Positions 54,401 through 61,814 of a DNA stretch of 64,000 nt are shown here, piece by piece (positions within the stretch are counted from its first letter, which is position 1; every line of letters begins with the position of its first letter). Position numbers and translations under genes: made by a program. The notes beneath the pieces are model-generated. The model worked only from the letters and a program-made list of their open reading frames with translations. It was not told the DNA's origin and ran no database searches. This DNA comes from Treponema bryantii. GTDB lineage: Bacteria; Spirochaetota; Spirochaetia; Treponematales; Treponemataceae. The stretch is from contig NZ_AP025286.1 in assembly GCF_036492245.1 (NCBI RefSeq), positions 930,001 to 994,000 on the forward strand, given 5' to 3'.

Positions 54401-54729
54401 CAACCGAACACAAGTTCACTTGTAGTATCAATATGGAAGAACTGACTTTTTGGATTTTGAAAAACGGAGCCTACGAGAGTGGAAATTTTTGTGATTGGCT
54501 CGCGGGGAACATCTATATCATTTATAAAAACATGGCCTTCCATTTGCCCATCATAAAAGTGAGGGGCAAGACCATTTATAATTCTGGTGAAGGTTGTTTT
54601 TCCACAGCCACTTTTGCCGCACAAAACAATAAATTCACCATCCTTAATTTCAAGATTTATATGTTTAAGACAATTTTGATTTTTTGCCTTTCCAGAATAT
54701 GAGAATGAAACATCATCAATTTTAATCAT
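51466..54729 (-). CDS. Fusion of double ECF ATPase with an ABC-exporter half-transporter (1087 residues)
   Basis: One uninterrupted frame encodes three ATPase domains. Residues 1 to about 455 are an ECF A-A' pair (GKSGCGKTT, LSGGEKQQ, VMDEPTSNLD; then GDNGTGKST, LSGGQKQR, YYDEPTSGLD). Residues about 475-1087 are a complete A-type half-transporter: six membrane segments, then GESGSGKST, LSGGERQRIALARAIL and IILDEATSSID. The fusion joins two machines that are encoded separately elsewhere in the window, strong evidence that they work together. The T gene is 9 bases upstream and the B-type partner 3 bases downstream. Confidence 0.9.
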   Translation of the reverse strand: MIKIDDVSFSYSGKAKNQNCLKHINLEIKDGEFIVLCGKSGCGKTTFTRIINGLAPHFYDGQMEGHVFINDIDVPREPITKISTLVGSVFQNPKSQFFHIDTTSELVFGCENQNMNKEKMKAQLESTVADFQIQPLLDRSLFELSGGEKQQIACGSVYTASPDIFVMDEPTSNLDKKAINRLQKILTKLKSEGKTIIVSEHRLYFLMDLADRFIYLKDGQIEREFTNAQMKALSEEELHKLGLRTTNLNLIRATPVSVRNKQSAISVSDLSCQRGNSTILDIDDLKLPAKSVIALIGDNGTGKSTFAEALCGTLKSNGTISLDNEVLSDKQRAEKSFMVMQDVNHQLFCDSVLQELKLNNKVSDEEACSVLRKLGIEEYKDRHPSSLSGGQKQRVAIASALCSGKKIIYYDEPTSGLDFEGMQNFSKIVKETDSEVEASVIITHDLELILSCCDYVVHIERGRLVSAYPLDKEGIAKVRYFFTTESEEAFTQKRDNSSSIVRLINRMGKYRKYFYGAIVCMVLGVLASIVPYLMIYKITDGLLNSVSFNLKTIAIILSGILGGGLLHIFLYTQGLSLSHKAAFNTLKELRIQLKEKLNKQSLGTIRQIGTGALKKLFTDDIESIEIILAHAIPEGLSNLLVSVIVIVFMFQINWLLALTSILVIPIGLKCMTKMYRDGTERMGGYFAAAKRMNNSIIEFINGIEVVKVFNYQEESYKNYESGVLNYKNLSLIWYKVCWPWITLYTSLLPNMLLFTLPLGSIAVMTGQATLAQLILIICLSLATGSNLLRALSFMASMTQVNYKIQSLESVLDRTPLKEGHADFSDKSEKTDSSEDITFENVHFSYKDKEVLKDISFTAKAGEMTAIVGESGSGKSTIARLIAHQYDTDGGDISLGGKKITDLSLSALNKKISFVSQEVFLFNRTIMDNIRIGNPSATNEMVKQAAKIASCDEFIEKLPGGYMAMVGDAGKRLSGGERQRIALARAILKDAPIIILDEATSSIDIENEEKINRAIEKIIENKTVIVIAHKLSALKNVNKIVLIKDGKVIEEGPANEIMNRSDYFKKLYKLSVNADNWKVGNQIFTKME

Positions 54730-54738
54730 TTTTAAACC

Positions 54739-55455
54739 TCACTGAAATTTTACAAGGCTTATTACTATGAATCCTAAAAATAAAATAATAACCAGGTAAT
54801 CAAAGAATTTCATTTTGACAGCAGAATAGCAGCTTCTTTTTTGATTGCTGTCGAGTCCACGTGCCATTGCAGAAGATGCGAGTTCTTCCATCAAAGACAT
54901 TGAACTGAATAATAGAGGAACCAGAATATATTCGATTGTTTGAGCTGGTTTCAGCAAAAGATTTCGGAGATCAAATTTTATGCCGCGAAACAGCATTGCT
55001 TTTTTTATACTTTCCCATTCATCAGAAACTGTAGGCATAAAACGAATCATTACGATAAAGGGAATTACAAACGTCATTGGCAGATGAAGTTTTTGAAATG
55101 AAGAAATTAAATCTGCCATTTTTGTAGTTTTTGTAAATAGTGCGAGCGCCATTGCAATCGGACAGATGAATTTTATCATCACCATTATGGCGGCACCAAT
55201 CATATCGAGAGTAGAGGTGACAGTGCTTTTTGTAACACCATGAAATATCAAAAGAACTATAGAACAGCCAATAAAATATTTGATGGCGGTAAAGCCTTCA
55301 CCTTCTAAAAATATAATAATTCCAAGAAAGGCAATGCAGATTATTGCGGGTACAACGCTGAGATTTCTGAGGGAGAAAAACATTGTACCCAGCAAAATTA
55401 CAAGCTTTGTTCTTGGATCAAGTTTTAATATCGAATTATTATTTGATGAGAACAT
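54739..55455 (-). CDS. ECF transporter T component, cassette 3
   Basis: A 238-residue EcfT-type membrane protein beginning NNNSILKLDPRTKLVILL, the usual EcfT opening (compare LDPRTKLILLVF in cassette 1). The coupling motifs are AMLFRGIKFDLRN and SSAMARGLDSNQ. It lies between the S gene (12 bases away) and the ATPase-transporter fusion. Confidence 0.87.
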   Translation of the reverse strand: MFSSNNNSILKLDPRTKLVILLGTMFFSLRNLSVVPAIICIAFLGIIIFLEGEGFTAIKYFIGCSIVLLIFHGVTKSTVTSTLDMIGAAIMVMIKFICPIAMALALFTKTTKMADLISSFQKLHLPMTFVIPFIVMIRFMPTVSDEWESIKKAMLFRGIKFDLRNLLLKPAQTIEYILVPLLFSSMSLMEELASSAMARGLDSNQKRSCYSAVKMKFFDYLVIILFLGFIVISLVKFQ

Positions 55456-55467
55456 TGTACTTGATGC

Positions 55468-56073
55468 TTAAACAATTTCAGCTTTTTCAAAATGCTTTTT
55501 AATTAACTTAGAACCGATAAACGCTCCGATGATTCCACCAACTACGGCAAGGCCTATAATCATAATCCATGACCACCATGGAGAGAGAAGTTTTACCATT
55601 CCATCTGCAAAACTTCCGCCGGCACGTTTCTGAAGATTTTCGATATAAGCATCCTTTGCAAAAAAGATTCTGATAAAGTTTGCGGCAGTTCCAATGTTGA
55701 AGAAAACATAAGAAATTGCATACCAGAGTTTAGATTTATATCTTCCAATCAAAATACAGATTTCTGCGAGTAGGGCAGAAACAACGCATACAGTAAAAGC
55801 AATTGGATCAAAGCCTGTAGAAATGCATGCGAAAAGAAGTTCAATAATAAGAGCAGCACCGAACTTTCTTACCTTTGTTACGCTAAGCAGGTAAATAGAA
55901 CCTAAAAGAACTCCAAGAATACCCGGGCACATAACATAAAGAATAGGAACAGAGCCAACAAGCATCATAATTGCCAGAACTGCAATCAGATAAATTGCGG
56001 CAAAAGCGCCGGCGAAAATCAAATCTTTGACGGTTAATTTTTTAGTCTTTGACTTTTCAACTATATCACCCAT
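55468..56073 (-). CDS. Trep_Strep family S component, cassette 3
   Basis: A 201-residue hydrophobic protein with about six membrane segments and the basic end GSKLIKKHFEKAEIV, very like the ends of its two paralogues. It leads the cassette 3 operon and is preceded by an AAGGAGAA ribosome site and an iron-type box over the -10 region. Confidence 0.86.
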   Translation of the reverse strand: MGDIVEKSKTKKLTVKDLIFAGAFAAIYLIAVLAIMMLVGSVPILYVMCPGILGVLLGSIYLLSVTKVRKFGAALIIELLFACISTGFDPIAFTVCVVSALLAEICILIGRYKSKLWYAISYVFFNIGTAANFIRIFFAKDAYIENLQKRAGGSFADGMVKLLSPWWSWIMIIGLAVVGGIIGAFIGSKLIKKHFEKAEIV

Positions 56074-56102
56074 TTTTAATTCTCCTTTTGATGTAGTTTA
56101 TT

Positions 56103-56144
56103 GTTAGTGATAACTAACTTAAAGAGATTTAATTTAGATGTCAA
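56103..56144 (-). promoter_or_regulatory. Cassette 3 promoter with iron-type box
   Basis: On the minus strand TTGACA (56139-56144), a 17-base spacer and TAAGTT (56116-56121). Box GTTAGTGATAACTAAC (56103-56118) overlaps the -10. Confidence 0.75.
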
Positions 56145-56182
56145 TAGATTTTCTATTGAAACTGAATATAAAAAGTGCAATA

Positions 56183-56198
56183 ATTAGTTATGACTAAC
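56183..56198 (+). promoter_or_regulatory. Iron-type box overlapping the exonuclease start codon
   Basis: ATTAGTTATGACTAAC has one mismatch to the consensus and includes the ATG at 56190. A candidate promoter TTGAAA (56156-56161)-N17-AATAAT (56179-56184) would put the start site at or next to this ATG. Confidence 0.6.
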
Positions 56199-56831
56199 AA
56201 GGCATTGTGTGAAGATTCTCAGTTATCACTTTTTGATGATGAACCTGATGTAAAAAAACAAAGTTTAGATTATATAACAATAGATTTTGAAACAGCTAAT
56301 CAATATGGCAACAGTGCAATTTCAGTTGGTCTTGTCCGCTATATAGATGGGAAAGAAGCAGATTGCATGTATGAGTTGATTTGTCCGCCAAACGATTATT
56401 TTGTTCAGGAATGGATAGATCAGATTCATCATCTGACTTATGAAGATGTAAAAAATGCTCCAAAGTTTCCAGAAGTCTGGGATAACAAGGTACGGCCATT
56501 TATAGAAAAAACACCTGGACTTCCACTGGTTGCTCATAATGCAAAATTTGATATGGGTGTAATTTGGGATGCCTGCAGTTTTTATCATCATAAATTACCG
56601 GGATATAATTATTTTTGTTCACTTCAGATTGCAAAAAAGGTATGGCCGGAATATGAAAAGCATGCGCTTACATTTCTTGGCGAAAAGTTTGGGATAACAT
56701 ATCTTGCTCATGAAGCACTCGAAGATTCAAGAACCTGCGGATTAGTTGTTGCGCTTGCTGCTCAAAAAATGAAAGCTCGGACAGTACAAGAACTCTTAGA
56801 TAAATGCAAGAATAAAATGGAGAGAATTTAA
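56190..56831 (+). CDS. DEDDh 3'-5' exonuclease (DnaQ-like)
   Basis: A 213-residue exonuclease of the DNA polymerase III epsilon superfamily. The acidic motifs are TIDFETANQ (Exo I), VAHNAKFDM (Exo II) and HEALEDSRT (Exo III with His). It is too short for a polymerase and lacks other domains. It precedes an AraC gene by 12 bases and appears to share its transcript. The box over the start codon puts a nuclease in the iron regulon, for no obvious reason. Confidence 0.87.
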   Translation: MTNKALCEDSQLSLFDDEPDVKKQSLDYITIDFETANQYGNSAISVGLVRYIDGKEADCMYELICPPNDYFVQEWIDQIHHLTYEDVKNAPKFPEVWDNKVRPFIEKTPGLPLVAHNAKFDMGVIWDACSFYHHKLPGYNYFCSLQIAKKVWPEYEKHALTFLGEKFGITYLAHEALEDSRTCGLVVALAAQKMKARTVQELLDKCKNKMERI

Positions 56832-56843
56832 GTTTACGAAAAA

Positions 56844-57836
56844 ATGAAAAATCAGATTGTTGTACCAAATGTCTATAATTCTTCACCAGATGAGTTTTTT
56901 GACGGAACTGCTTTTATTCCAAAAGAGATTGGAGACCTCAAACTTCTTCGAAAGGAATGTCGTAATCAGATTGTTTATTATGACTGGAATCTAAGTTTTA
57001 AAGATAAAACTTTTGCAAGCCGTCCGGATAATTTCGGGAGAGATGAGATTCAGATTATCTTCAACATTAATCAAAAAATTGACTGGCAGGTAGACAGTGC
57101 CCATGAAACTGTAAACATGCTGCCAGGTGAGGTTTGTGTTTTCAGAAACAAGAATTACGCAACCTCTATGAATTATGAAGGAGATAAAAATTTTCAGTTC
57201 AAAAGTCTTCAAATGACAACTGATTTTTTTGAAACTCTTCTTTCCCGCTATTTTGATTCGGATAAAATCGAAATGGGAAAATCTCTTTTTCTGACCCATG
57301 TAACAAAAACTGCAATAACAGCAGACATGTTCAAAGTTCTTTCAGAAATTGACAGTGCAGAAAAATATCATGAGTTCAAGGGCGTTTACGTCGAAGCAAA
57401 ATTAATTGAACTGATTGCCCTGGTTCTGCACGGAATCTTTTATAACAAAACTTCCATGATAGAAAGAAACAAAACTATAGCAGAAGGAAATCAGTCTGAT
57501 ATTGCTCAGATTGAAGCCCTGCACCACCGAATCCAATTTAATCCCGCAGATGATTACAAAGTTCCCCAGCTCGCAATAAATCTTTCCATGAGCGAAAGCA
57601 AACTTACTCGTCTTTTTCGTTCTCTATACGGAACATCAATTCATCAATATATACAAGACCAGCGTCTGGAAAATGCAGCCCGCCTTATTTCCAGTAAAGA
57701 AGTGAATGTTTCGGAAGCTGCCCTGCAGAGCGGTTACACCAATATGAGCTGGTTTTCAAAAGAATTTCAGAAAAAGTTTGGGCTTACCCCTAAAAAGTTT
57801 TCAATGCTTAAAAACGCAGTTACTGAAAACTGTTAA
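56844..57836 (+). CDS. AraC-family regulator (PchR-like layout)
   Basis: A 330-residue regulator. The long N-terminal part is a sensor with features seen in PchR-type siderophore-sensing regulators (GRDEIQIIFNIN, then MLPGEVCVFRNKNYATSM). The C-terminal domain has KVPQLAINLSMSESKLTRLF and NVSEAALQSGYTNMSWFSKE. It stands directly upstream of ABC pair 3 and probably activates it when the transported chelate is present. Ligand identity is inferred from context only. Confidence 0.85.
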   Translation: MKNQIVVPNVYNSSPDEFFDGTAFIPKEIGDLKLLRKECRNQIVYYDWNLSFKDKTFASRPDNFGRDEIQIIFNINQKIDWQVDSAHETVNMLPGEVCVFRNKNYATSMNYEGDKNFQFKSLQMTTDFFETLLSRYFDSDKIEMGKSLFLTHVTKTAITADMFKVLSEIDSAEKYHEFKGVYVEAKLIELIALVLHGIFYNKTSMIERNKTIAEGNQSDIAQIEALHHRIQFNPADDYKVPQLAINLSMSESKLTRLFRSLYGTSIHQYIQDQRLENAARLISSKEVNVSEAALQSGYTNMSWFSKEFQKKFGLTPKKFSMLKNAVTENC

Positions 57837-57885
57837 TTTTCTCCCGATTTTTAGTAGAAATCAATATTTGTAATAAATTATACTC

Positions 57886-57908
57886 TATAATAGTTAGTTA
57901 GTACTAAC
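57886..57908 (+). promoter_or_regulatory. ABC pair 3 promoter region with iron-type box
   Basis: TATAAT (57886-57891) is followed after one base by box GTTAGTTAGTACTAAC (57893-57908), identical to the second feo box. The -35 region is poor, which would fit a promoter needing an activator such as the adjacent AraC protein. Confidence 0.78.
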
Positions 57909-57934
57909 AATAAAAAAGTTATTTCGGAGGCCCT

Positions 57935-59761
57935 ATGTTAAAATCTGTAGCGCCGTATATTGGAAAGTATAAAAAATATACGGTCATTGCGTCGGTGCTA
58001 ACAACGCTTGGAATTATCGCCAACGTTGCACCTTATTTCTTTTTGTATCAGCTGATTCTTCCGCTTACAAGACATCAGCTGCCGGACTTTCATTTTGTTG
58101 TAGTCCGCGTTTTATTGATTTTTGCCTGCCTTGCTTTTTACGCAATCTCTTATACGACAGGCCTATGTTTTTCTCACGTGAGTGCTTATAACACGCTGAA
58201 AAATATCCGCATCTCACTAAAGTCAAAACTAGAAAATCAACCTTTGGGAAATATCAAGGAAATGGGAACCGGTCAGATTAAACGTGTTTTTACAGACGAT
58301 ATCGATCAAATTGAGCTTCTTCTGGCCCACGCCATTCCGGAGGGAATTGCAAATCTTTTAGTTCCCCTCATCGTGATAATCGCAATGTTTATAGTTGACT
58401 GGCGCCTTGCACTTTTGACCTTGGCAATTATTCCTGTCGGAGTTTTTGCGATGTCCATGATGATGAAGGCCGGAATGATAAAAATGGGAGCTTATTACGA
58501 GTCTGCAAAAAAGATGAACAACACAATCATCGAGTATGTAAACGGAATGGAGGCAATTAAAGTTTTCAACAAAGATGGAGATTCCTTCCGACGCTTTGGA
58601 GATGCAGTTCGCGGTTACCGTGATTTTACTCTCGCCTGGTATAAGGTTTGCTGGCCATGGATGGCAGTTTATAATTCCACCCTTCCTTGTCTGGCTTTTT
58701 TCACTTTGCCGATTGGAGCTCTTCTTGTTTTGAACGGTACTATTGATTTGAGCCAGCTGCTTTTAGTTTTGTGTATGTCCTTTTCGATTGGCTCTTCAAT
58801 TCTTCGCGCCCTCAGCTTTGGCGGAAAGATTCCTCAGCTGGATTATAAAATTGCCGAGCTTGAAAAAATGATGAACGGCGACGCGATTAAGCAGGGCACT
58901 CACGACTTTGAAGGCAAGAATTATGATATTGAGTTTAAGGATGTGAGATTCAGTTATAAGAAGGGGGAAGCCTCATCCCTCGCGGCGCGAGTTTCCGAAG
59001 GAAACTCGGTAGTGAGCGAAAGCGAACGGACTACCCCTTCTCCTAGGGGCGAAGCCCCTAAGACCCCAGAGGTTCTTCACGGCATAAACCTCACCCTCAA
59101 ACATGGCACAACCACCGCCCTCATCGGCGAATCGGGTAGCGGTAAATCAACCCTTGCAAAACTCCTTGTTCATTTTTACGACCTTGATTCAGGCTGCATA
59201 AAAATCGGCGGGCAGGACATTACCGACATGTCAATTGAAGCTCTGAACAATCAGATTTCTTATGTAGCTCAGGAACAGTTCCTTTTCAACACCAGTCTTT
59301 ACGAAAATATTCTGATAGGCCGACCTGACGCAACCCGCGAAGAAGTCTTAGATGCCGCTCGTCGTGCCCAGTGCAATGAATTCCTTGCCCGCTTCCCAAA
59401 GGGAATCGACACAATGGCAGGAGACAGCGGTAAGCAGCTTTCCGGCGGAGAGAGACAGCGTATTTCACTTGCCCGTGCAATTTTGAAAAATGCACCGGTA
59501 ATTGTATTAGACGAAGCTACCGCCTTTATGGACCCGGAAAATGAAGAAAAGATGAACGCCGCAATTGCAGAAATTGTCAAAGACAAAACAGTAATTGTAA
59601 TTGCGCACAGACTTTCTTCAATCAAAAATGCAGACAAAATTTGTGTACTCAAAGCGGGCAATGTGATTGCCGAAGGTACACATGAAGAACTAATGAAGAA
59701 CTGCGAAGAGTTCCAGAAGTTGTGGGCTGCAAGCACGGCTGCTGCAAACTGGAAGATCTAA
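57935..59761 (+). CDS. ABC-exporter-fold half-transporter, A-type, pair 3, with in-frame repeat
   Basis: A 608-residue TMD-NBD protein. The membrane part (about 15-310) is close to that of the 51466 fusion: GTGQIKRVFTDDIDQIE and LLAHAIPEG. The ATPase has GESGSGKST, LSGGERQRISLARAIL and VLDEATAFMD. Between the start of the NBD (YDIEFKDVRFSYKKG) and the next strand (EVLHGINL), about 35 extra residues (roughly 344-378) are encoded by G/C-rich palindromic repeats. The core motifs are intact, so it is probably functional. Partner: 59940. Confidence 0.87.
   Translation: MLKSVAPYIGKYKKYTVIASVLTTLGIIANVAPYFFLYQLILPLTRHQLPDFHFVVVRVLLIFACLAFYAISYTTGLCFSHVSAYNTLKNIRISLKSKLENQPLGNIKEMGTGQIKRVFTDDIDQIELLLAHAIPEGIANLLVPLIVIIAMFIVDWRLALLTLAIIPVGVFAMSMMMKAGMIKMGAYYESAKKMNNTIIEYVNGMEAIKVFNKDGDSFRRFGDAVRGYRDFTLAWYKVCWPWMAVYNSTLPCLAFFTLPIGALLVLNGTIDLSQLLLVLCMSFSIGSSILRALSFGGKIPQLDYKIAELEKMMNGDAIKQGTHDFEGKNYDIEFKDVRFSYKKGEASSLAARVSEGNSVVSESERTTPSPRGEAPKTPEVLHGINLTLKHGTTTALIGESGSGKSTLAKLLVHFYDLDSGCIKIGGQDITDMSIEALNNQISYVAQEQFLFNTSLYENILIGRPDATREEVLDAARRAQCNEFLARFPKGIDTMAGDSGKQLSGGERQRISLARAILKNAPVIVLDEATAFMDPENEEKMNAAIAEIVKDKTVIVIAHRLSSIKNADKICVLKAGNVIAEGTHEELMKNCEEFQKLWAASTAAANWKI
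58963..59068. repeat. G/C-rich palindromic repeats inserted in frame in the ABC gene
   Basis: The insert contains CGAGTTTCC-GAA-GGAAACTCG (58988-59008) and AGGGGC-GAA-GCCCCT (59045-59059). It is absent from the matching place in the paralogous half-transporters. Its base composition is much richer in G/C than the gene. Confidence 0.8.
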
Positions 59762-59772
59762 GCGGGGGCGTT

Positions 59773-59822
59773 ACGGGGGCGGAGCCCCCGTTAGAAGGGG
59801 TAGCCCGCAACAACGTGCGGGC
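59773..59822. repeat. G/C-rich palindromes between ABC pair 3 genes
   Basis: ACGGGGGC-GGA-GCCCCCGT (59773-59791) and GCCCGCA-ACAACG-TGCGGGC (59803-59822) lie between the two halves of the pair. They are similar in style to the in-frame insert at 58963 and adjoin the 71-bp element. Confidence 0.75.
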
Positions 59823-59848
59823 GCAGGGGGAGACTTCCCCCTCCTCCC

Positions 59849-59919
59849 GTCATTGCGAGCGCAGCGAAGCAATCCATAATGTAGATTGCCACGTCGCCCT
59901 GCGGGCTCCTCGCAATGAC
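59849..59919. repeat. 71-bp dispersed element (GTCATTGCGAG...CTCGCAATGAC), copy 2
   Basis: Same length, ends and interior words as the copy at 49087-49157, with a few differences (GCGCAGCG for GCGTAGCG; CCCTGCGGG for GCCTTCGGT). It separates the two half-transporter genes of pair 3. Confidence 0.9.
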
Positions 59920-59939
59920 ATCTGGAAATGGAGATTACT

Positions 59940-61709
59940 ATGAAAAAACAAAATAAATCTATGATTTCGATGATGCATCGGCTGGTGGAATTTTGCGGGA
60001 AATACAAGGTTCCGATTCGAGTGTCTTACCTGCCGGGCTTTATAAAGGGCCTTGTGATGAAGTCGCCACTTATGGCTTCTTTCTTTCTGGCCTGTGATTT
60101 TATGGCTGGCAGAATGACTAAAAAAAGCTGCCTTATTTACGGACTGATTATTCTCACCTGTGTGATCCTTCAGGCTGTAATGCAAAATATTACGGACCGC
60201 CTTCAGTCGGCTACCGGCTTTAAGGTTTTTGCAGACAAACGAATGGAGATGGGAGACCGCTTCCGTAAGCTTACCATGGGCTACTTTACCGAGGGAAATA
60301 TCGGTAAGGTGAGCAGCGTTCTTGCAACCGATATGAACTTTATCGAAGAGAACTGTATGATGGTTCTGGAAGAGCTTGTTGGTCTTATGATTTCTCAGGG
60401 TCTTATGATAGCCTTTATGTTCTTTTTGAGCTGGCAGCTGGGACTCACTGCTCTTGCCTGCCTCCTGCTCGTAATTCTTTTTGGAAATATCACTACAAGA
60501 ATTTCAATTTCACATTCTATGCTTAAGCAGAAAACCGCAGAAAAAATGACAAGTGCTGTTCTGGAGTTTGCAGAGGGAATTGGAATTATCAAGACTTTTA
60601 ATCTGCTTGGAGAAAAATCAAAAGAAGTCAGTGAAAGTTTTGAAGAAAGCAGCAAGAATTCAATCGGTTTTGAGATGGCTTACGCTCCCTGGTGGGCTTC
60701 TGTTCTGATTTCTTATGGAATCGTAACTGCTCTTACACTTTTTGTTTCCGCACTGCTTTCTTCAAAGGGTATGATGACTAATGAATATTTTTTGGGAATG
60801 GTACTTTTTGCTTTTGATTTGTTTGCGCCAATAAAGGCTTACTACGGCAACATTGCCCGCCTTACAGTAACAGATGCCTGTCTGGACCGTATTGAAAGTG
60901 TTTTTGATAAGGCAGAAATTGTAAATGAAGGCAAAGATACTTTGATGTCTGCAGAAGATGCAGCTTGCAAAGGACTTCCTGAAATCTCTTATCAGAATGT
61001 TAGTTTTGCTTACGGAAATAAAGAGGCTCTTCATGATATTTCTTTTGATGTTCAGAAAGGACAGATGATAGCGCTGGTCGGTCCAAGCGGCGGAGGAAAA
61101 TCAACAATTGCAAATCTTCTTGCCCGCTTCTGGGATGTAAAAAGAGGCAGTATAAAAATCCGTGGTACAGACATCCGCAAGGTTCCAGTCGCAAATCTCA
61201 TGGATAATATCAGTATGGTTTTTCAGCGGGTTTATCTTTTCCAGGACACTATTTACAACAACATCGCCATGGGAAAAACGAACGCTACCCGTGAAGAAGT
61301 TATTGAAGTTGCAAAGAAGGCCCGTTGTTACGATTTTATCATGCAGCTGCCGGATGGCTTTGATACTGTAATTGGTGAGGGTGGTGCAGATCTCAGTGGC
61401 GGCGAACAGCAGAGAATCTCAATTGCCCGCTGTATGTTAAAGGACGCTCCAATTGTAATCCTCGACGAAGCTACTGCCAGTGTAGATGCTGATAACGAGC
61501 ACTTCATTCAGGAAGCAATCTCAGAACTTTGTCGCGGCAAAACTCTGATTGTAATTGCCCACCGCTTAAACACAATCCGTAACGCCAGCCGAATTATGGT
61601 TATCAAAAATGGTCAGATTGTTGAGTCTGGTACAAACGAAGAACTTCTGGCTAAAGACGGCCAGTATAAAAACATGGTAATTCGACAGAACCTGAGTATA
61701 AAAAAATAA
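59940..61709 (+). CDS. ABC-exporter-fold half-transporter, B-type, pair 3
   Basis: A 589-residue TMD-NBD protein. It has the B-type segment GNIGKVSSVLATDMNFIEE, Walker A GPSGGGKST, signature LSGGEQQRISIARCML and Walker B VILDEATASVDADNE. It is very like 49798. The gene is separated from its A-type partner by about 180 bases of repeats rather than the usual overlap. The ATG has a GGAGA ribosome site. Confidence 0.88.
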   Translation: MKKQNKSMISMMHRLVEFCGKYKVPIRVSYLPGFIKGLVMKSPLMASFFLACDFMAGRMTKKSCLIYGLIILTCVILQAVMQNITDRLQSATGFKVFADKRMEMGDRFRKLTMGYFTEGNIGKVSSVLATDMNFIEENCMMVLEELVGLMISQGLMIAFMFFLSWQLGLTALACLLLVILFGNITTRISISHSMLKQKTAEKMTSAVLEFAEGIGIIKTFNLLGEKSKEVSESFEESSKNSIGFEMAYAPWWASVLISYGIVTALTLFVSALLSSKGMMTNEYFLGMVLFAFDLFAPIKAYYGNIARLTVTDACLDRIESVFDKAEIVNEGKDTLMSAEDAACKGLPEISYQNVSFAYGNKEALHDISFDVQKGQMIALVGPSGGGKSTIANLLARFWDVKRGSIKIRGTDIRKVPVANLMDNISMVFQRVYLFQDTIYNNIAMGKTNATREEVIEVAKKARCYDFIMQLPDGFDTVIGEGGADLSGGEQQRISIARCMLKDAPIVILDEATASVDADNEHFIQEAISELCRGKTLIVIAHRLNTIRNASRIMVIKNGQIVESGTNEELLAKDGQYKNMVIRQNLSIKK

Positions 61710-61766
61710 AATAATCATAAATCATGCTTGACGAGATGTATAAAATAAATTATTATACGCCACTGT

Positions 61767-61802
61767 TAGTTTTTACTAACTAGAGTTAATAATAACTAAC
61801 AA
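61767..61802 (+). promoter_or_regulatory. Two iron-type boxes upstream of the outer-membrane protein gene
   Basis: GTTAGTTTTTACTAAC (61767-61782) is exact and GTTAATAATAACTAAC (61787-61802) has one mismatch; centres are 20 bases apart. A TTGACG (61728-61733) and TATTAT (61753-61758) with a long 19-base spacer may be the promoter. Confidence 0.75.
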
Positions 61803-61814
61803 GGAGAAACAAAA

